Positions 1 to 6,902 of a stretch of 25,224 nucleotides of DNA are shown here, piece after piece; the first letter of the stretch is position 1; each line of letters begins with the position of its first letter. The position numbers were made by a program, and so were the translations under genes. This DNA comes from Dehalococcoidales bacterium (GTDB lineage: Bacteria; Chloroflexota; Dehalococcoidia; Dehalococcoidales; RBG-16-60-22), in NCBI GenBank assembly GCA_016926115.1, contig JAFGPF010000039.1:1-25224 (forward strand). Reading direction: 5' to 3'. Under the pieces are notes generated by a model. It saw only the letters and a list, made by a program, of their open reading frames with translations, ran no database searches and was not told the DNA's origin.

Positions 1-167
1 AGTATTGAATAAACCCCTGTTATCAGGAAGATAAGGTTTGGGTAACACCGGTAGTATTCGATACTTCGCAGGGACAGCTCCTGCCTGCGGGATTTTAGAA
101 AAGTGGTAAGCAACCGGGAAAAAGTATTTTTGGCGAGAGCGTACAGTAGCCGCGCCTGCCGGGGATA
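1..167. other. Non-coding stretch downstream of the LamG gene
   Basis: I see no gene here. It contains an imperfect inverted repeat (AGTATTGAATA at 1-11 against TATTCGATACT at 55-65, one mismatch) and a short stem, CGCAGG with CCTGCG, near 67-90. On the minus strand, just after the LamG stop codon, GGCG and CGCC can pair and are followed by a T/A-rich tract. This could be a weak terminator for the minus-strand operon, but I would not rely on it. Confidence 0.3.
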
Positions 168-1343
168 CTAAAAGCCTCCCAGGCTCTGACTCCCCCAGTT
201 GTGGTTGTCCCGGTAAGACCACTGCCTTTTCTCTTTCATATCGATGGCGGTATTGCCGATATCATTCCCGATGCATAAGCTGATGATTACGGAGTTCGGG
301 TCGGTCATATCGCTGAGGTCGGCATTATCTATGCTGAAGTCGAAAGTGCCCTTCTTCCAGTTGATGGTCATGTCCTTGATGCCGCCCGGAATGTGATGCG
401 GTCTCTGGTACGTCCATCTTTTGTTCTTTTTACTTCCTCTTTCCTGCATAGTGATTATCTCGGTAAACGGCCCCACGGTGACGGTGACGTCCTCTGAAAT
501 GTCAACCCCGTCCCCGTTGATAAGGTCGAGTTCCAGGTTCCCCGCCACCTGAGCCCGGTCGTCTCCCGGTTCATTGAAGTTGATTTGGGCATTTTCAATC
601 TCAAACCTGCTCATGGGAACAAATTGGTTCATCAACGCCGCTATTTCTTGAGCGTTCAGCGCCCGCGGCCAGATATATACCTCGTCGATGGTACTTTTCA
701 GCCAGCCATCGGCTTTTCCCTGCCGGTTGGTGAGTAGCTGCCCGTGATTGGTTAGCGGTTGGTTATAGTCCCCGGTGGCGACCGGAATGCCGTTTTCGTA
801 TATCTTCATATTGCCGGAAGGTAAGTTACTGTCGTAGACATAGGTGACATGTATCCATTGGCCCGGCTCTCCAGCCATGGCGACCTTCAGCGTGGCGGAA
901 TCGCTGTTGAGTCTTAGACGCCACATATTCGGCTCAGTGTAGTCAACACCTACTTCATAAGCGTAGGTGCTGGAATCTATGGAGTGTGACAGGAAACGCT
1001 CGAACGTTGTTTTATCGGCTCTGTTGACCCAGAGCGTAATAGTCAGTTCATCGATTAACTCAAGTGAATCATCCGAACCGAAATTAACATAGTCATCCAC
1101 TCCATCGAAATTTAGCGCGTTGCCATATTTGCCGCTTACCCAGCAGGTGGCCGTATCCATGTTATTCAGGGTGCCGTGGTTATTGTTGCCGCTGCTGTCG
1201 GCGGCGGTTGTTCCGCTGCTTTCGTTGAGGTGCCATACCGCAACTGCCGGAGCATCCCCGCTTGCCCCGGCTATGGTTACCGGTATCACCAGCAGGGAGA
1301 GGAGTACCGCCGTACTTAGTATGATAATCAGGGTTCTTTTCAT
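168..1343 (-). CDS. Secreted LamG/concanavalin A-like lectin domain protein
   Basis: 391 residues. The N-terminus is a signal peptide: basic MKR, a hydrophobic stretch at about residues 4-25, then small residues. Residues of about 33-240 look like a LamG/laminin-G-like jelly roll, starting with VAVWHLNESSG and DSSGNNNHGTL and including NALNFDGVDDYV, WIHVTYVYD and STIDEVYIWPRAL, the usual landmarks of this fold. Residues of about 245-385 form a second beta-rich domain that I do not recognise (repeated aromatic and Asp/Asn-Gly elements, SEDVTVTVG, INWKKGTFDFSI). The protein probably acts outside the cytoplasm, perhaps in glycan or surface binding. There is no C-terminal membrane anchor or sorting signal, so it may be released. 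The ATG is preceded by a good AAGGAGA site in the 22 bases after the tRNA-Sec gene. It is the last gene of the minus-strand block. Fold assignment is fairly sure; ligand unknown. Confidence 0.8.
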   Translation of the reverse strand: MKRTLIIILSTAVLLSLLVIPVTIAGASGDAPAVAVWHLNESSGTTAADSSGNNNHGTLNNMDTATCWVSGKYGNALNFDGVDDYVNFGSDDSLELIDELTITLWVNRADKTTFERFLSHSIDSSTYAYEVGVDYTEPNMWRLRLNSDSATLKVAMAGEPGQWIHVTYVYDSNLPSGNMKIYENGIPVATGDYNQPLTNHGQLLTNRQGKADGWLKSTIDEVYIWPRALNAQEIAALMNQFVPMSRFEIENAQINFNEPGDDRAQVAGNLELDLINGDGVDISEDVTVTVGPFTEIITMQERGSKKNKRWTYQRPHHIPGGIKDMTINWKKGTFDFSIDNADLSDMTDPNSVIISLCIGNDIGNTAIDMKEKRQWSYRDNHNWGSQSLGGF

Positions 1344-1365
1344 CGCGCTATCTCCTTATGTTATT

Positions 1366-1462
1366 TGGCGGGAGCGCATGGGAGTCGAACCCACCGAAGA
1401 CATCATAAATGCCCCCCAACGGATTTGAAGTCCGCGAAGCCCACCGGGACTCATCCGCTCCC
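1366..1462 (-). tRNA. selC: tRNA-Sec (anticodon TCA), with encoded CCA
   Basis: The minus strand folds as a selenocysteine tRNA of 97 bases. The acceptor arms are GGGAGCG and CGCTCCC, with an eighth G-G position. The D stem has six pairs (GAGTCC with GGGCTT), long as in tRNA-Sec. The anticodon arm, GCGGA CTTCAAA TCCGT, gives anticodon TCA. There is a long extra arm of about nine pairs with a TAT loop. The T arm is GTGGG TTCGACT CCCAT, followed by the acceptor strand and encoded GCCA. The TCA anticodon and the long extra arm rule out an ordinary suppressor or serine tRNA. It reads UGA as Sec when SelB and a SECIS element are present. It lies between tatC and the LamG gene on the same strand and could be processed from the same transcript. 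No selA, selB or selD is in the window. Confidence 0.93.
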
Positions 1463-1489
1463 TTGACTCTTAAAGAATATATTACCAGA

Positions 1490-2245
1490 TTATATAGTAT
1501 CAGCACCATCCGGCGGCTTTATCACCACCTCGCCCCTCTTGCGGTAAACCGCCTTCGCCAGCCAGATGCTCAACTCGTACAGGATAATCAGCGGCACGGC
1601 CACCAGGCTCTGGTTAATGGGGTCGAAGGTGGGTGTGATGATAGCGGCGAGGATAAAGGCGACTATTATGGATATCTTGCGTTTGCTCGCCAGCCACTGC
1701 GGCGTGACTATGCCCATCCGCGCCAGGAACGTGGTCGCCACCGGCAGCTCGAACACCAGCCCGATGGCTATCAGCAATCGGGTAATAATGCCGATGTAGT
1801 TGCCGACTTTTATCATTGGCGTGGCGATATCGCTGCCGAAGGTATACAGGAACCCTATTGCCGGCGGAATCAGGATAAAGTACCCGAAGACCACGCCTCC
1901 CAGGAACATGACGGTAATCCAGGGCAGGATGATGTAGACGTACCTCTCCTCTTTCTGTGTAAGCGCCGGTTTGATAAAGAGGATTGCCTGCACCGTCAGG
2001 TAGGGAATGGCGAGGATAAGCCCGCTGGCGAGGCACACCCGCATGATGGTGCCTATCATCTCCGTCAGTTCGGTGAAAATAAGGTCGATGCCCTGTGCCG
2101 GGCGGATGAGTATCCAGAATATCCACTCGTAGAAGATGAAGGAGATGACTGCCCCCGCGGCGACGGCGATGACGCTGCGGATAAGCCGCTTGCGCAGTTC
2201 CTGGAAATGACCGAGGAGGGTGAGTTTCTGTTCGCCTTCAGCCAT
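1490..2245 (-). CDS. tatC: Sec-independent protein translocase TatC
   Basis: 251 residues, the usual TatC length. TatC is the multispanning receptor of the twin-arginine translocase; it binds RR signal peptides and exports folded, cofactor-loaded proteins. Visible marks are the N-terminal cytoplasmic LLGHFQELRKRL (the family's HLxELRxR element), six hydrophobic segments spread from about residue 20 to 240, the GLVFELPV segment typical of TatC, and a basic C-terminal tail. The ATG lies two bases after the stop of the upstream tatA/B-type gene, so the two are certainly co-transcribed. Hydrogenase small subunits are classic Tat substrates. Position next to the hydrogenase maturation genes suggests the substrate is a periplasm-facing [NiFe] hydrogenase, but this is inference. 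Confidence 0.96.
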   Translation of the reverse strand: MAEGEQKLTLLGHFQELRKRLIRSVIAVAAGAVISFIFYEWIFWILIRPAQGIDLIFTELTEMIGTIMRVCLASGLILAIPYLTVQAILFIKPALTQKEERYVYIILPWITVMFLGGVVFGYFILIPPAIGFLYTFGSDIATPMIKVGNYIGIITRLLIAIGLVFELPVATTFLARMGIVTPQWLASKRKISIIVAFILAAIITPTFDPINQSLVAVPLIILYELSIWLAKAVYRKRGEVVIKPPDGADTI

Positions 2246-2247
2246 CG

Positions 2248-2517
2248 TCAGGGCTGCCTCTCCGTATCGGATTTCGGTCCCTCTTCGCTCGTGGCTGACG
2301 GCGGCTGGATTTTCCTTTCTTCTTTTGGCGGTTCTTTTTTATCGCTGTCCAGTTCCCGGGTGACCGCCGTAGTGAGGTCGGTGCTGTATTTCCTGATGGC
2401 GCGCACCGTCTTTCCCAGAGTCTTGGCAAAGTCGGTAAGTTTGCCCGGCCCCAGTACTATCAGCGCTAGAATGATGATTAGCAGTATCTCCCATGGACCT
2501 ATGCCGAGAAATCCCAT
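2248..2517 (-). CDS. Twin-arginine translocase subunit, TatA/TatB type
   Basis: 89 residues. The N-terminal membrane helix is IGPWEILLIIILALIVLG. The hinge motif LGPGKL and an amphipathic helix (about residues 26-60) follow, then a charged, disordered Lys/Glu/Pro-rich tail. This is the layout of TatA and TatB, which form the pore-like oligomer or the TatC-bound docking subunit. The LGP hinge and fairly long helix resemble TatB more than the shorter TatA paralogue just upstream, but TatA and TatB cannot be told apart safely by eye. The ATG has an AAAGG site six bases upstream. It is directly followed by tatC. Confidence 0.88.
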   Translation of the reverse strand: MGFLGIGPWEILLIIILALIVLGPGKLTDFAKTLGKTVRAIRKYSTDLTTAVTRELDSDKKEPPKEERKIQPPSATSEEGPKSDTERQP

Positions 2518-2608
2518 CCCTCACCTTTTATGTACGTTATCCTTACCGATGACGACTGGCAAGGATAGTAATTTATAGACTTTATGTTCCTGCGGAGTAG
2601 ATGTAAGG

Positions 2609-2833
2609 TTAGCTTTTGGCGGTTTTCTTTCTCGTGGTTTTCTTCGGAGCGGCGGCAACTGTTTGCTTGTCTTTTTCTTCCTCTTCCTCGTCTTCCCCTG
2701 CCGAGCTTTTCTTAAATGAGCGTATTCCCTTGCCGATGGCGCTGCCTACCTGGGGCAGCTTTCCCACGCCGAAGACGATGAGGATTATCACCAGTATCAA
2801 AGCTATCTCCCACGGCCCCATTTTGAATGGCAT
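2609..2833 (-). CDS. tatA: Twin-arginine translocase subunit TatA
   Basis: 74 residues. A short N-terminus is followed by the membrane helix [18 protein letters not shown], the hinge [10 protein letters not shown], an amphipathic helix [11 protein letters not shown], an acidic run ([10 protein letters not shown]) and a Lys-rich tail. This is the compact TatA architecture. The ATG has an AGGAGG site seven bases upstream; an alternative start at residue 5 (MGPWEI) has no better site. It is followed, about 90 bases on, by the second TatA/B-type gene and then tatC. Two small subunits plus TatC make a complete Tat system of the TatA/TatB/TatC or TatA2/TatC kind. Confidence 0.92.
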   Translation of the reverse strand: MPFKMGPWEIALILVIILIVFGVGKLPQVGSAIGKGIRSFKKSSAGEDEEEEEKDKQTVAAAPKKTTRKKTAKS

Positions 2834-2904
2834 TGTGTGTCCCTCCTGCCTGTGTACTAACCTCTGTAATTATACAGGTGTCCTGCAATCTTGTCTATCG
2901 GGAG

Positions 2905-3381
2905 TTACGGCAGACCTATTTCTCTCATGACTACTTTCACTATTTCCGGTAGTTTTTTCCGGAGTTCGTACGAGAGCTCCGTCCCGTACTCTATTTTATA
3001 CGGCTCGATGCCGATGATGATGGTTTCCTTCGGTTCATTCCCGGAAAGCCTGATGAGACGGAGGTTCTCCACTACGCCCATCTCGTGCGCCGACGCCAGA
3101 ATGGCTCTGTCATCGGCGAGGTCTTCCGGCTTGAAGCGGTAAATCGTTCCCGGCTCGCCGCCCGCCTTGGCGGCATCGACGATTATCAGCTTGTCTCCCA
3201 CCCGCGTGTAAGCAATCAGGTCCGGCGACGTTCCCCCGTCCACGAGCTTGACGTCGGCGGGGAGTTCCCGCTCCTGCAATGCCTGCACGGCGTGGATGCC
3301 GACCCCCTCGTCGGTAAGCAGCAGGTTGCCCACGCCGATTACCACGATTCTGGGGGTTGTTTCCGGTTCGTTTGAAGTCAT
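2905..3381 (-). CDS. [NiFe]-hydrogenase maturation protease (HyaD/HybD family)
   Basis: 158 residues, the normal size of this endopeptidase family. These enzymes remove the C-terminal peptide of the hydrogenase large subunit once nickel has been inserted. The sequence shows the family N-terminus VVIGVGNLLLTDEGVG (Glu25 is the expected first nickel-sensing ligand), LVDGGT, IIVDAAKAG (Asp69, second ligand), SAHEMG (His99, third ligand) and GIEP. All three metal ligands are present, so it should be active. The gene starts four bases after the hypE stop codon. I see no strong ribosome binding site, so translation is probably coupled to hypE. Its presence implies a cleavable [NiFe] large subunit encoded elsewhere in this genome. 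Confidence 0.93.
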   Translation of the reverse strand: MTSNEPETTPRIVVIGVGNLLLTDEGVGIHAVQALQERELPADVKLVDGGTSPDLIAYTRVGDKLIIVDAAKAGGEPGTIYRFKPEDLADDRAILASAHEMGVVENLRLIRLSGNEPKETIIIGIEPYKIEYGTELSYELRKKLPEIVKVVMREIGLP

Positions 3382-3385
3382 AACG

Positions 3386-4387
3386 TTAACAGATTCTTGG
3401 CAGCAGTTCGCCGACCGGTATATCCACGATGCGTGATGCGCCCAGCCGGGTTTTCATGACCACCTGTCCGGGATGCTCCGCCGTCACCTCCCCGATGATT
3501 ACCGCGTTCCCCCCGTATTTATGCTTCTTCATCGTCGCCAGCACGGCGTCCGCGTCTTCCGGGGCGACCGCCGCCGCCAGCTTGCCTTCGCTAGCGATGT
3601 ACAGGGGGTCGAACCCTAAGAACTCGCAGGCGGCCAGCACCGCCCTGTCCACGGGGATTTTGTCCTCTTCTATAATGATTCCCACTTTCGACTGCCCCGC
3701 GAAGTCGTTGAGCGTGGTGGCAAGCCCGCCGCGGGTGGGGTCGCGTAGACTATGGATGTTATTAGATATCGCCAGTATGTCCGCAACCAGCCCGTTCAAC
3801 GGGGCGCAGTCGCTGGGAACGGGAGTCTTGAACTTGAGACCTTCCCGCTGGCTTAATACGGCGATGCCGTGGTCGCCGATGTTACCGTTGAGGATAATTT
3901 TATCGCCGGTTCGGGCGTTGGCGGCGGAAATATCCGCTCCCTCCGGCACGACGCCGACACCCGCTGTATTGATGAACAGTCTATCGGCGCTGCCTTGATT
4001 GACCACCTTGGTATCGCCGGTGACGATTTTTACCCCGGCTTCCGCAGCGGCTTCCCGGATTGAGGTCAGTATCTTTTTAAGGTCAGCAACGGCTAAACCT
4101 TCCTCGATGATGAATGCCAGGCTGAAATATAAGGGTTTCGCACCGCTCATGGCGAGGTCGTTGACCGTGCCGCATACCGCCAGCTTCCCGATGTCTCCTC
4201 CGGCGAAGAAGAGGGGATTGACCGTGTAGCTGTCCGTGGTGAAGGCCAGCCGCCCGCTGACTTCGAAGATGGCGGAATCGTCCAGCCTTTCCAGTATCGG
4301 ATTGGCCAGGTCGGGCAGGAAGCTCTTTATCAGGTCCTGGCTGAGCTTGCCGCCGCTGCCGTGCGCCAGCAGGATTTTATCTTCCAT
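3386..4387 (-). CDS. hypE: Hydrogenase expression/formation protein HypE
   Basis: 333 residues from the ATG at 4387. HypE is a PurM/SelD-type ATPase. It takes the carbamoyl group made by HypF onto its C-terminal cysteine and dehydrates it to thiocyanate, the source of the CN ligands of the [NiFe] centre. The N-terminus MEDKILLAHGSGGKLS is typical, as are DSYTVNPLFFAGGDIGKLAV, GDTKVV, RDPTRGGLAT and the obligatory C-terminal PRIC, whose Cys333 is the modified residue. The frame stays open upstream for 40 more codons, but that part only shadows the Nudix gene, so I reject it. The chosen ATG overlaps the Nudix stop by 11 bases, which suggests translational coupling. Confidence 0.96.
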   Translation of the reverse strand: MEDKILLAHGSGGKLSQDLIKSFLPDLANPILERLDDSAIFEVSGRLAFTTDSYTVNPLFFAGGDIGKLAVCGTVNDLAMSGAKPLYFSLAFIIEEGLAVADLKKILTSIREAAAEAGVKIVTGDTKVVNQGSADRLFINTAGVGVVPEGADISAANARTGDKIILNGNIGDHGIAVLSQREGLKFKTPVPSDCAPLNGLVADILAISNNIHSLRDPTRGGLATTLNDFAGQSKVGIIIEEDKIPVDRAVLAACEFLGFDPLYIASEGKLAAAVAPEDADAVLATMKKHKYGGNAVIIGEVTAEHPGQVVMKTRLGASRIVDIPVGELLPRIC

Positions 4388-4862
4388 TTGACGATGATTC
4401 TCCAAAAATCGTACTGAAATCTCCTTTATAACTACCTCGTTCCGGGAAGCCTGCTTTGACCAACTTATAAAAAGTCGGTGTAAATCCGTAGTCGGTAAGT
4501 TTGTCAACGGGAACCATGATTATCTCACGTATTCTCTTCGATGAGCTTGACGCATGCTTATCTTCGTGTGTCCAGTTGATCGTGTTCGGTTTTTCACCTG
4601 TTATATCAATCAGAAAGGTCATGTGTAATACGTGATTGTCTTTAGTAAACCTGTCGCATACATAGAGTAATTCCTTAACGGAAATATCTAGTCCCGTCTC
4701 TTCTTTAAGTTCACGCATGAGGCATTTTTCTACTGTTTCGCCGGGTTCCAGACTGCCGCCCGGCAAAGACCAGTGTCGTGTTTCCGTAACGTCCTGCTTG
4801 ACTAGGAGAATTTTCCCGTCTTCTATGAGTATTCCAGTCGGACGTACCATCAGGTTAATCAT
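4377..4862 (-). CDS. Nudix hydrolase
   Basis: 161 residues. Nudix enzymes hydrolyse nucleoside diphosphates linked to another group, such as oxidised nucleotides or sugar nucleotides. A complete Nudix box is visible at about residues 35-58, with core LEPGETVEKCLMRELKEETG, matching G-x5-E-x7-REU-x-EE-x-GU; the metal-binding REL-x-EE is intact. Upstream is a typical ILIEDGKILLVKQ strand pair and WSLPGG. The substrate cannot be read from the sequence. It is wedged between hypD (six bases upstream) and hypE (11-base overlap). Its DNA is clearly more AT-rich than its neighbours: two 60-base stretches I counted were about 35-42% GC, against about 58% in hypD. It is probably a later insertion into the hyp operon, not part of hydrogenase assembly. 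Confidence 0.92.
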   Translation of the reverse strand: MINLMVRPTGILIEDGKILLVKQDVTETRHWSLPGGSLEPGETVEKCLMRELKEETGLDISVKELLYVCDRFTKDNHVLHMTFLIDITGEKPNTINWTHEDKHASSSSKRIREIIMVPVDKLTDYGFTPTFYKLVKAGFPERGSYKGDFSTIFGESSSNGR

Positions 4863-4868
4863 AATGAA

Positions 4869-5966
4869 CTATTCCGCAGAACGACTATCTCCGTAATGGT
4901 AATAGGTGGCGCAGCTTCCCTCCGATGATACCATGCAGGGCCCCACCGGGTGCTCCGGCGTGCAGGTCTTACGGAATAGTCCGCAGTCAAGGGGCGTGCT
5001 GATGCCTCTTAAGATGCTCCCGCAGATACAGCCCTTCGGCTCTACGGTAGGACCGGGGTCTATCTTGAAGTTCTTTTCGGCATCGTATTTTTCGTATTTT
5101 TCCTTGAGTTGCAGTCCGCTGCCTGGCACGACGCCGATGCCCCGCCAATTGGCCTCCCCGATTTCAAAGACGCTTTCCATCAGGCGGATGGCGGGTATGT
5201 TCCCCTCCGCCTTTACCCCACGTTTATATGTAATCTCCACCCTCGGCTGTCCGCTTTCTATCTGCTCCACCAGCCTGTCCACCGCCAGCAGGATATCCAG
5301 CGGTTCGAAGCCGGAGACCGCGCAGGCGATTTTATAGTCATTGGCGATGAATTCATAGGGGCGGGCGCCGATAATGGCGCTGACGTGTCCCGGGCAGATT
5401 ATCCCCCCGAGATTGACCTCCCCCAGGTCGAGGATGGCTTTCATGATGGGTGGGCAGACCTTGTGGAGGGACAGGACGTAGTAATTGCTTATTTTTTCCT
5501 GTTCCGCCTGTAAAATGGAAGCGGCGATGGTCGGGGCCGTGGTCTCGAAGCCGATGCCGATGAATATGACCGATTTTTTCGGGTTATCACGTGCTATGGC
5601 CAGGGCGTCCTGCGACGAGTAGACGATGCGTACATCGGCGCCCTCGGCTTTGGCTTTTTGCAGGCTGGAACGACTTCCCGGCACCCGCACCATGTCTCCG
5701 AAACTCGTAATAATGACGTCGGGCAGGTGCCCCAGGGCGATGGCTTTATCCAGGTCAGCGCTGGCGGTGACACAGACGGGACAGCCCGGCCCGGAGAGCA
5801 TCTCTATATTATCGGGCAGGAGCTGGCGCAGGCCGTGCTTGAAGATGGCCACCGTATGCCCCCCGCAGAACTCCATGAGACGGGTGGGTTTGTGGGAACG
5901 TTTGTGAATCCTCTCCAGCAGCTTCTTCCCCAGTTCCGGGTCGCGGTATTCCTCGACGAATTTCAA
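4869..5966 (-). CDS. hypD: Hydrogenase formation protein HypD
   Basis: 365 residues. HypD is the [4Fe-4S] scaffold protein that, with HypC, holds the iron while two cyanides and one CO are attached. Visible family motifs are MEFCGGHT (Cys34, His37), GPGCPVC (Cys62, Cys65), GFETTAPT (about 139-146), CPGHVSAIIG, and a Cys-rich C-terminus (CICGS, DCGLF, CMVSSEGSC) that binds the cluster. The start is TTG at 5966. The resulting MKFVEEYRDPE matches the conserved start of the family, and no in-frame ATG is close by. The likely ribosome binding site, AGAGG, is nine bases upstream and lies in the end of the dispersed repeat at 5967-6063. Confidence 0.96.
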   Translation of the reverse strand: MKFVEEYRDPELGKKLLERIHKRSHKPTRLMEFCGGHTVAIFKHGLRQLLPDNIEMLSGPGCPVCVTASADLDKAIALGHLPDVIITSFGDMVRVPGSRSSLQKAKAEGADVRIVYSSQDALAIARDNPKKSVIFIGIGFETTAPTIAASILQAEQEKISNYYVLSLHKVCPPIMKAILDLGEVNLGGIICPGHVSAIIGARPYEFIANDYKIACAVSGFEPLDILLAVDRLVEQIESGQPRVEITYKRGVKAEGNIPAIRLMESVFEIGEANWRGIGVVPGSGLQLKEKYEKYDAEKNFKIDPGPTVEPKGCICGSILRGISTPLDCGLFRKTCTPEHPVGPCMVSSEGSCATYYHYGDSRSAE

Positions 5967-6063
5967 TTAAGTGAACCTCTCCCCCTGTGTCCCCCTTTCC
6001 TGGCAAGGTTATCAGGAGAGGGGGAGGTTTGAAAAGAGGGGCTTCGCCCCTCTTAGACTCCCT
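5967..6063 (-). repeat. Composite two-hairpin dispersed repeat, copy A (between hypC and hypD)
   Basis: Read on the minus strand this contains the segment GTCTAAGAGGGGCGAAGC, completing hairpin 1 (AGAGGGGC/GCCCCTCT). A second, imperfect C-rich/G-rich hairpin follows, and then the end GAGAGGTTCACTTAA. The same order (TAAGAGGGGCG hairpin, T-run, CCCCC/GGGGG hairpin, AGGTTCAC) occurs at 10415-10498 and 16088-16170 on the plus strand. Hairpin 1 followed by TTTTC resembles a weak terminator, so it could attenuate transcription between hypC and hypD. The last bases are immediately upstream of the hypD TTG start. Confidence 0.8.
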
Positions 6064-6064
6064 T

Positions 6065-6283
6065 TTAGCTCGCTTCGCCCAGTTCCTTCAGCAGTTTCAG
6101 AGTTTCCTCCGCCTCGGCAGGGTTGATAACGCTGATGGCGTAGCCGGTGTGCATCAGCACGTAGTCGCCCACCCTGGCGTCCGGCGTAAGCTGCAGGCTG
6201 ACGTCCCGCGTCACCCCCTCGATGTCCACCTCCGCCTGTTGGCCGTTTATCGTCTTTATTAATGCGGGTATAGCCAGACACAT
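6065..6283 (-). CDS. hypC: Hydrogenase assembly chaperone HypC/HupF
   Basis: 72 residues. HypC is the small OB-fold chaperone that forms a complex with HypD and then delivers the Fe(CN)2CO unit to the hydrogenase large-subunit precursor. The N-terminus MCLAIP is the defining motif; Cys2 is the essential iron-binding residue after removal of Met. GDYVLMHTGYAISVI is the second family signature. The start is fixed by the MCLAIP motif and by an AAAGGA site seven bases upstream. It follows the flavin reductase stop by 13 bases. Between it and hypD lies the repeat at 5967-6063, an unusual interruption, since hypC and hypD are normally adjacent. Confidence 0.96.
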   Translation of the reverse strand: MCLAIPALIKTINGQQAEVDIEGVTRDVSLQLTPDARVGDYVLMHTGYAISVINPAEAEETLKLLKELGEAS

Positions 6284-6296
6284 GGTTTTTGTCCTT

Positions 6297-6902
6297 TCAC
6301 TTGGCTAACTGCCTTTCCCAATCGTCCTTGACGTCCTTGATTTCTTTGCCGATGCGGAACGCTGGGCCCAGAAACTCGCCGACCTTGTTATACGTACCGG
6401 CCGGATATGTCATATATATGATGGGGTCGATTTTACCGGCATCCGGTTTACCGTCGGTCATGCAGTTATCGGAGACGAGTATCTCCTTAATAGGGCCGGC
6501 TATCAGATAATGGCTGCCCAGTTTCAGGATATGCTCTGCCGTGCAGCCGATGTTGACCGGGCACTGCTCAATGTACGGTGCGCCGGGGATTTCTCCGTAA
6601 AATACCTTGTAATTACAATCTTTAGCTTTGTCGGTCTTCGCACCGGTGGCAATCCCGCAATAATCCGTTTCTTTGACCAGGGAAGTATCCGGAATATTGA
6701 CGGAGAAGGCCATGTTCTGCCGGACGCCTTTTAAGGAATGTCGCACCTGGTTCAAGGCGATTGCCATCCAGGGTGGGGTGCCGCAGGCTATGGTAATCCA
6801 GGCTACGGTAACAAAGTCGGGCTTGCCGTCTACGTCCGCCCCGACCATTACCGTGGGGTGGGGAAAGAGCAGGGGCATCACATCAATCTTCGTCTTTTTC
6901 AT
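6297..6902 (-). CDS. Flavin reductase-like / flavoredoxin-type FMN-binding protein
   Basis: 201 residues with the FMN-binding split-barrel fold of the flavin reductase-like (DIM6/NTAB) family. Marks are PLLFPHPTVMVGADVDGKPD, TVAWITIACGTPPWMAIALN, RHSLKGVRQNMAFSVNIP, and GCTAEHILKLGSHYLIAGPI. Members bind FMN and pass electrons from NAD(P)H or other carriers; flavoredoxins in anaerobes act as electron carriers. A role in hydrogenase maturation is not established, so this one may supply reducing power, or may simply be a passenger. The ATG overlaps the 3' end of hypF by 20 bases. Its AGGAGG site (plus-strand 6909-6914) lies inside the codons for the acidic tail of HypF, so the two genes are co-transcribed. 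Confidence 0.87.
   Translation of the reverse strand: MKKTKIDVMPLLFPHPTVMVGADVDGKPDFVTVAWITIACGTPPWMAIALNQVRHSLKGVRQNMAFSVNIPDTSLVKETDYCGIATGAKTDKAKDCNYKVFYGEIPGAPYIEQCPVNIGCTAEHILKLGSHYLIAGPIKEILVSDNCMTDGKPDAGKIDPIIYMTYPAGTYNKVGEFLGPAFRIGKEIKDVKDDWERQLAK

Noticed and set aside
1..65. Inverted repeat AGTATTGAATA/TATTCGATACT as a transposon end
   Set aside because: It has one mismatch and no transposase or target duplication, and the left arm touches the window edge, so its context is unknown.
1409..2578. A 389-codon plus-strand frame
   Set aside because: It crosses the tRNA-Sec and is antisense to tatC and a tatA/B gene; the translation is low in pattern.
4388..4507. 40-codon N-terminal extension of hypE
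   Set aside because: It overlaps the Nudix coding sequence in another frame, is not homologous to HypE, and the canonical MEDKILLAHGSGGK start lies at 4387.
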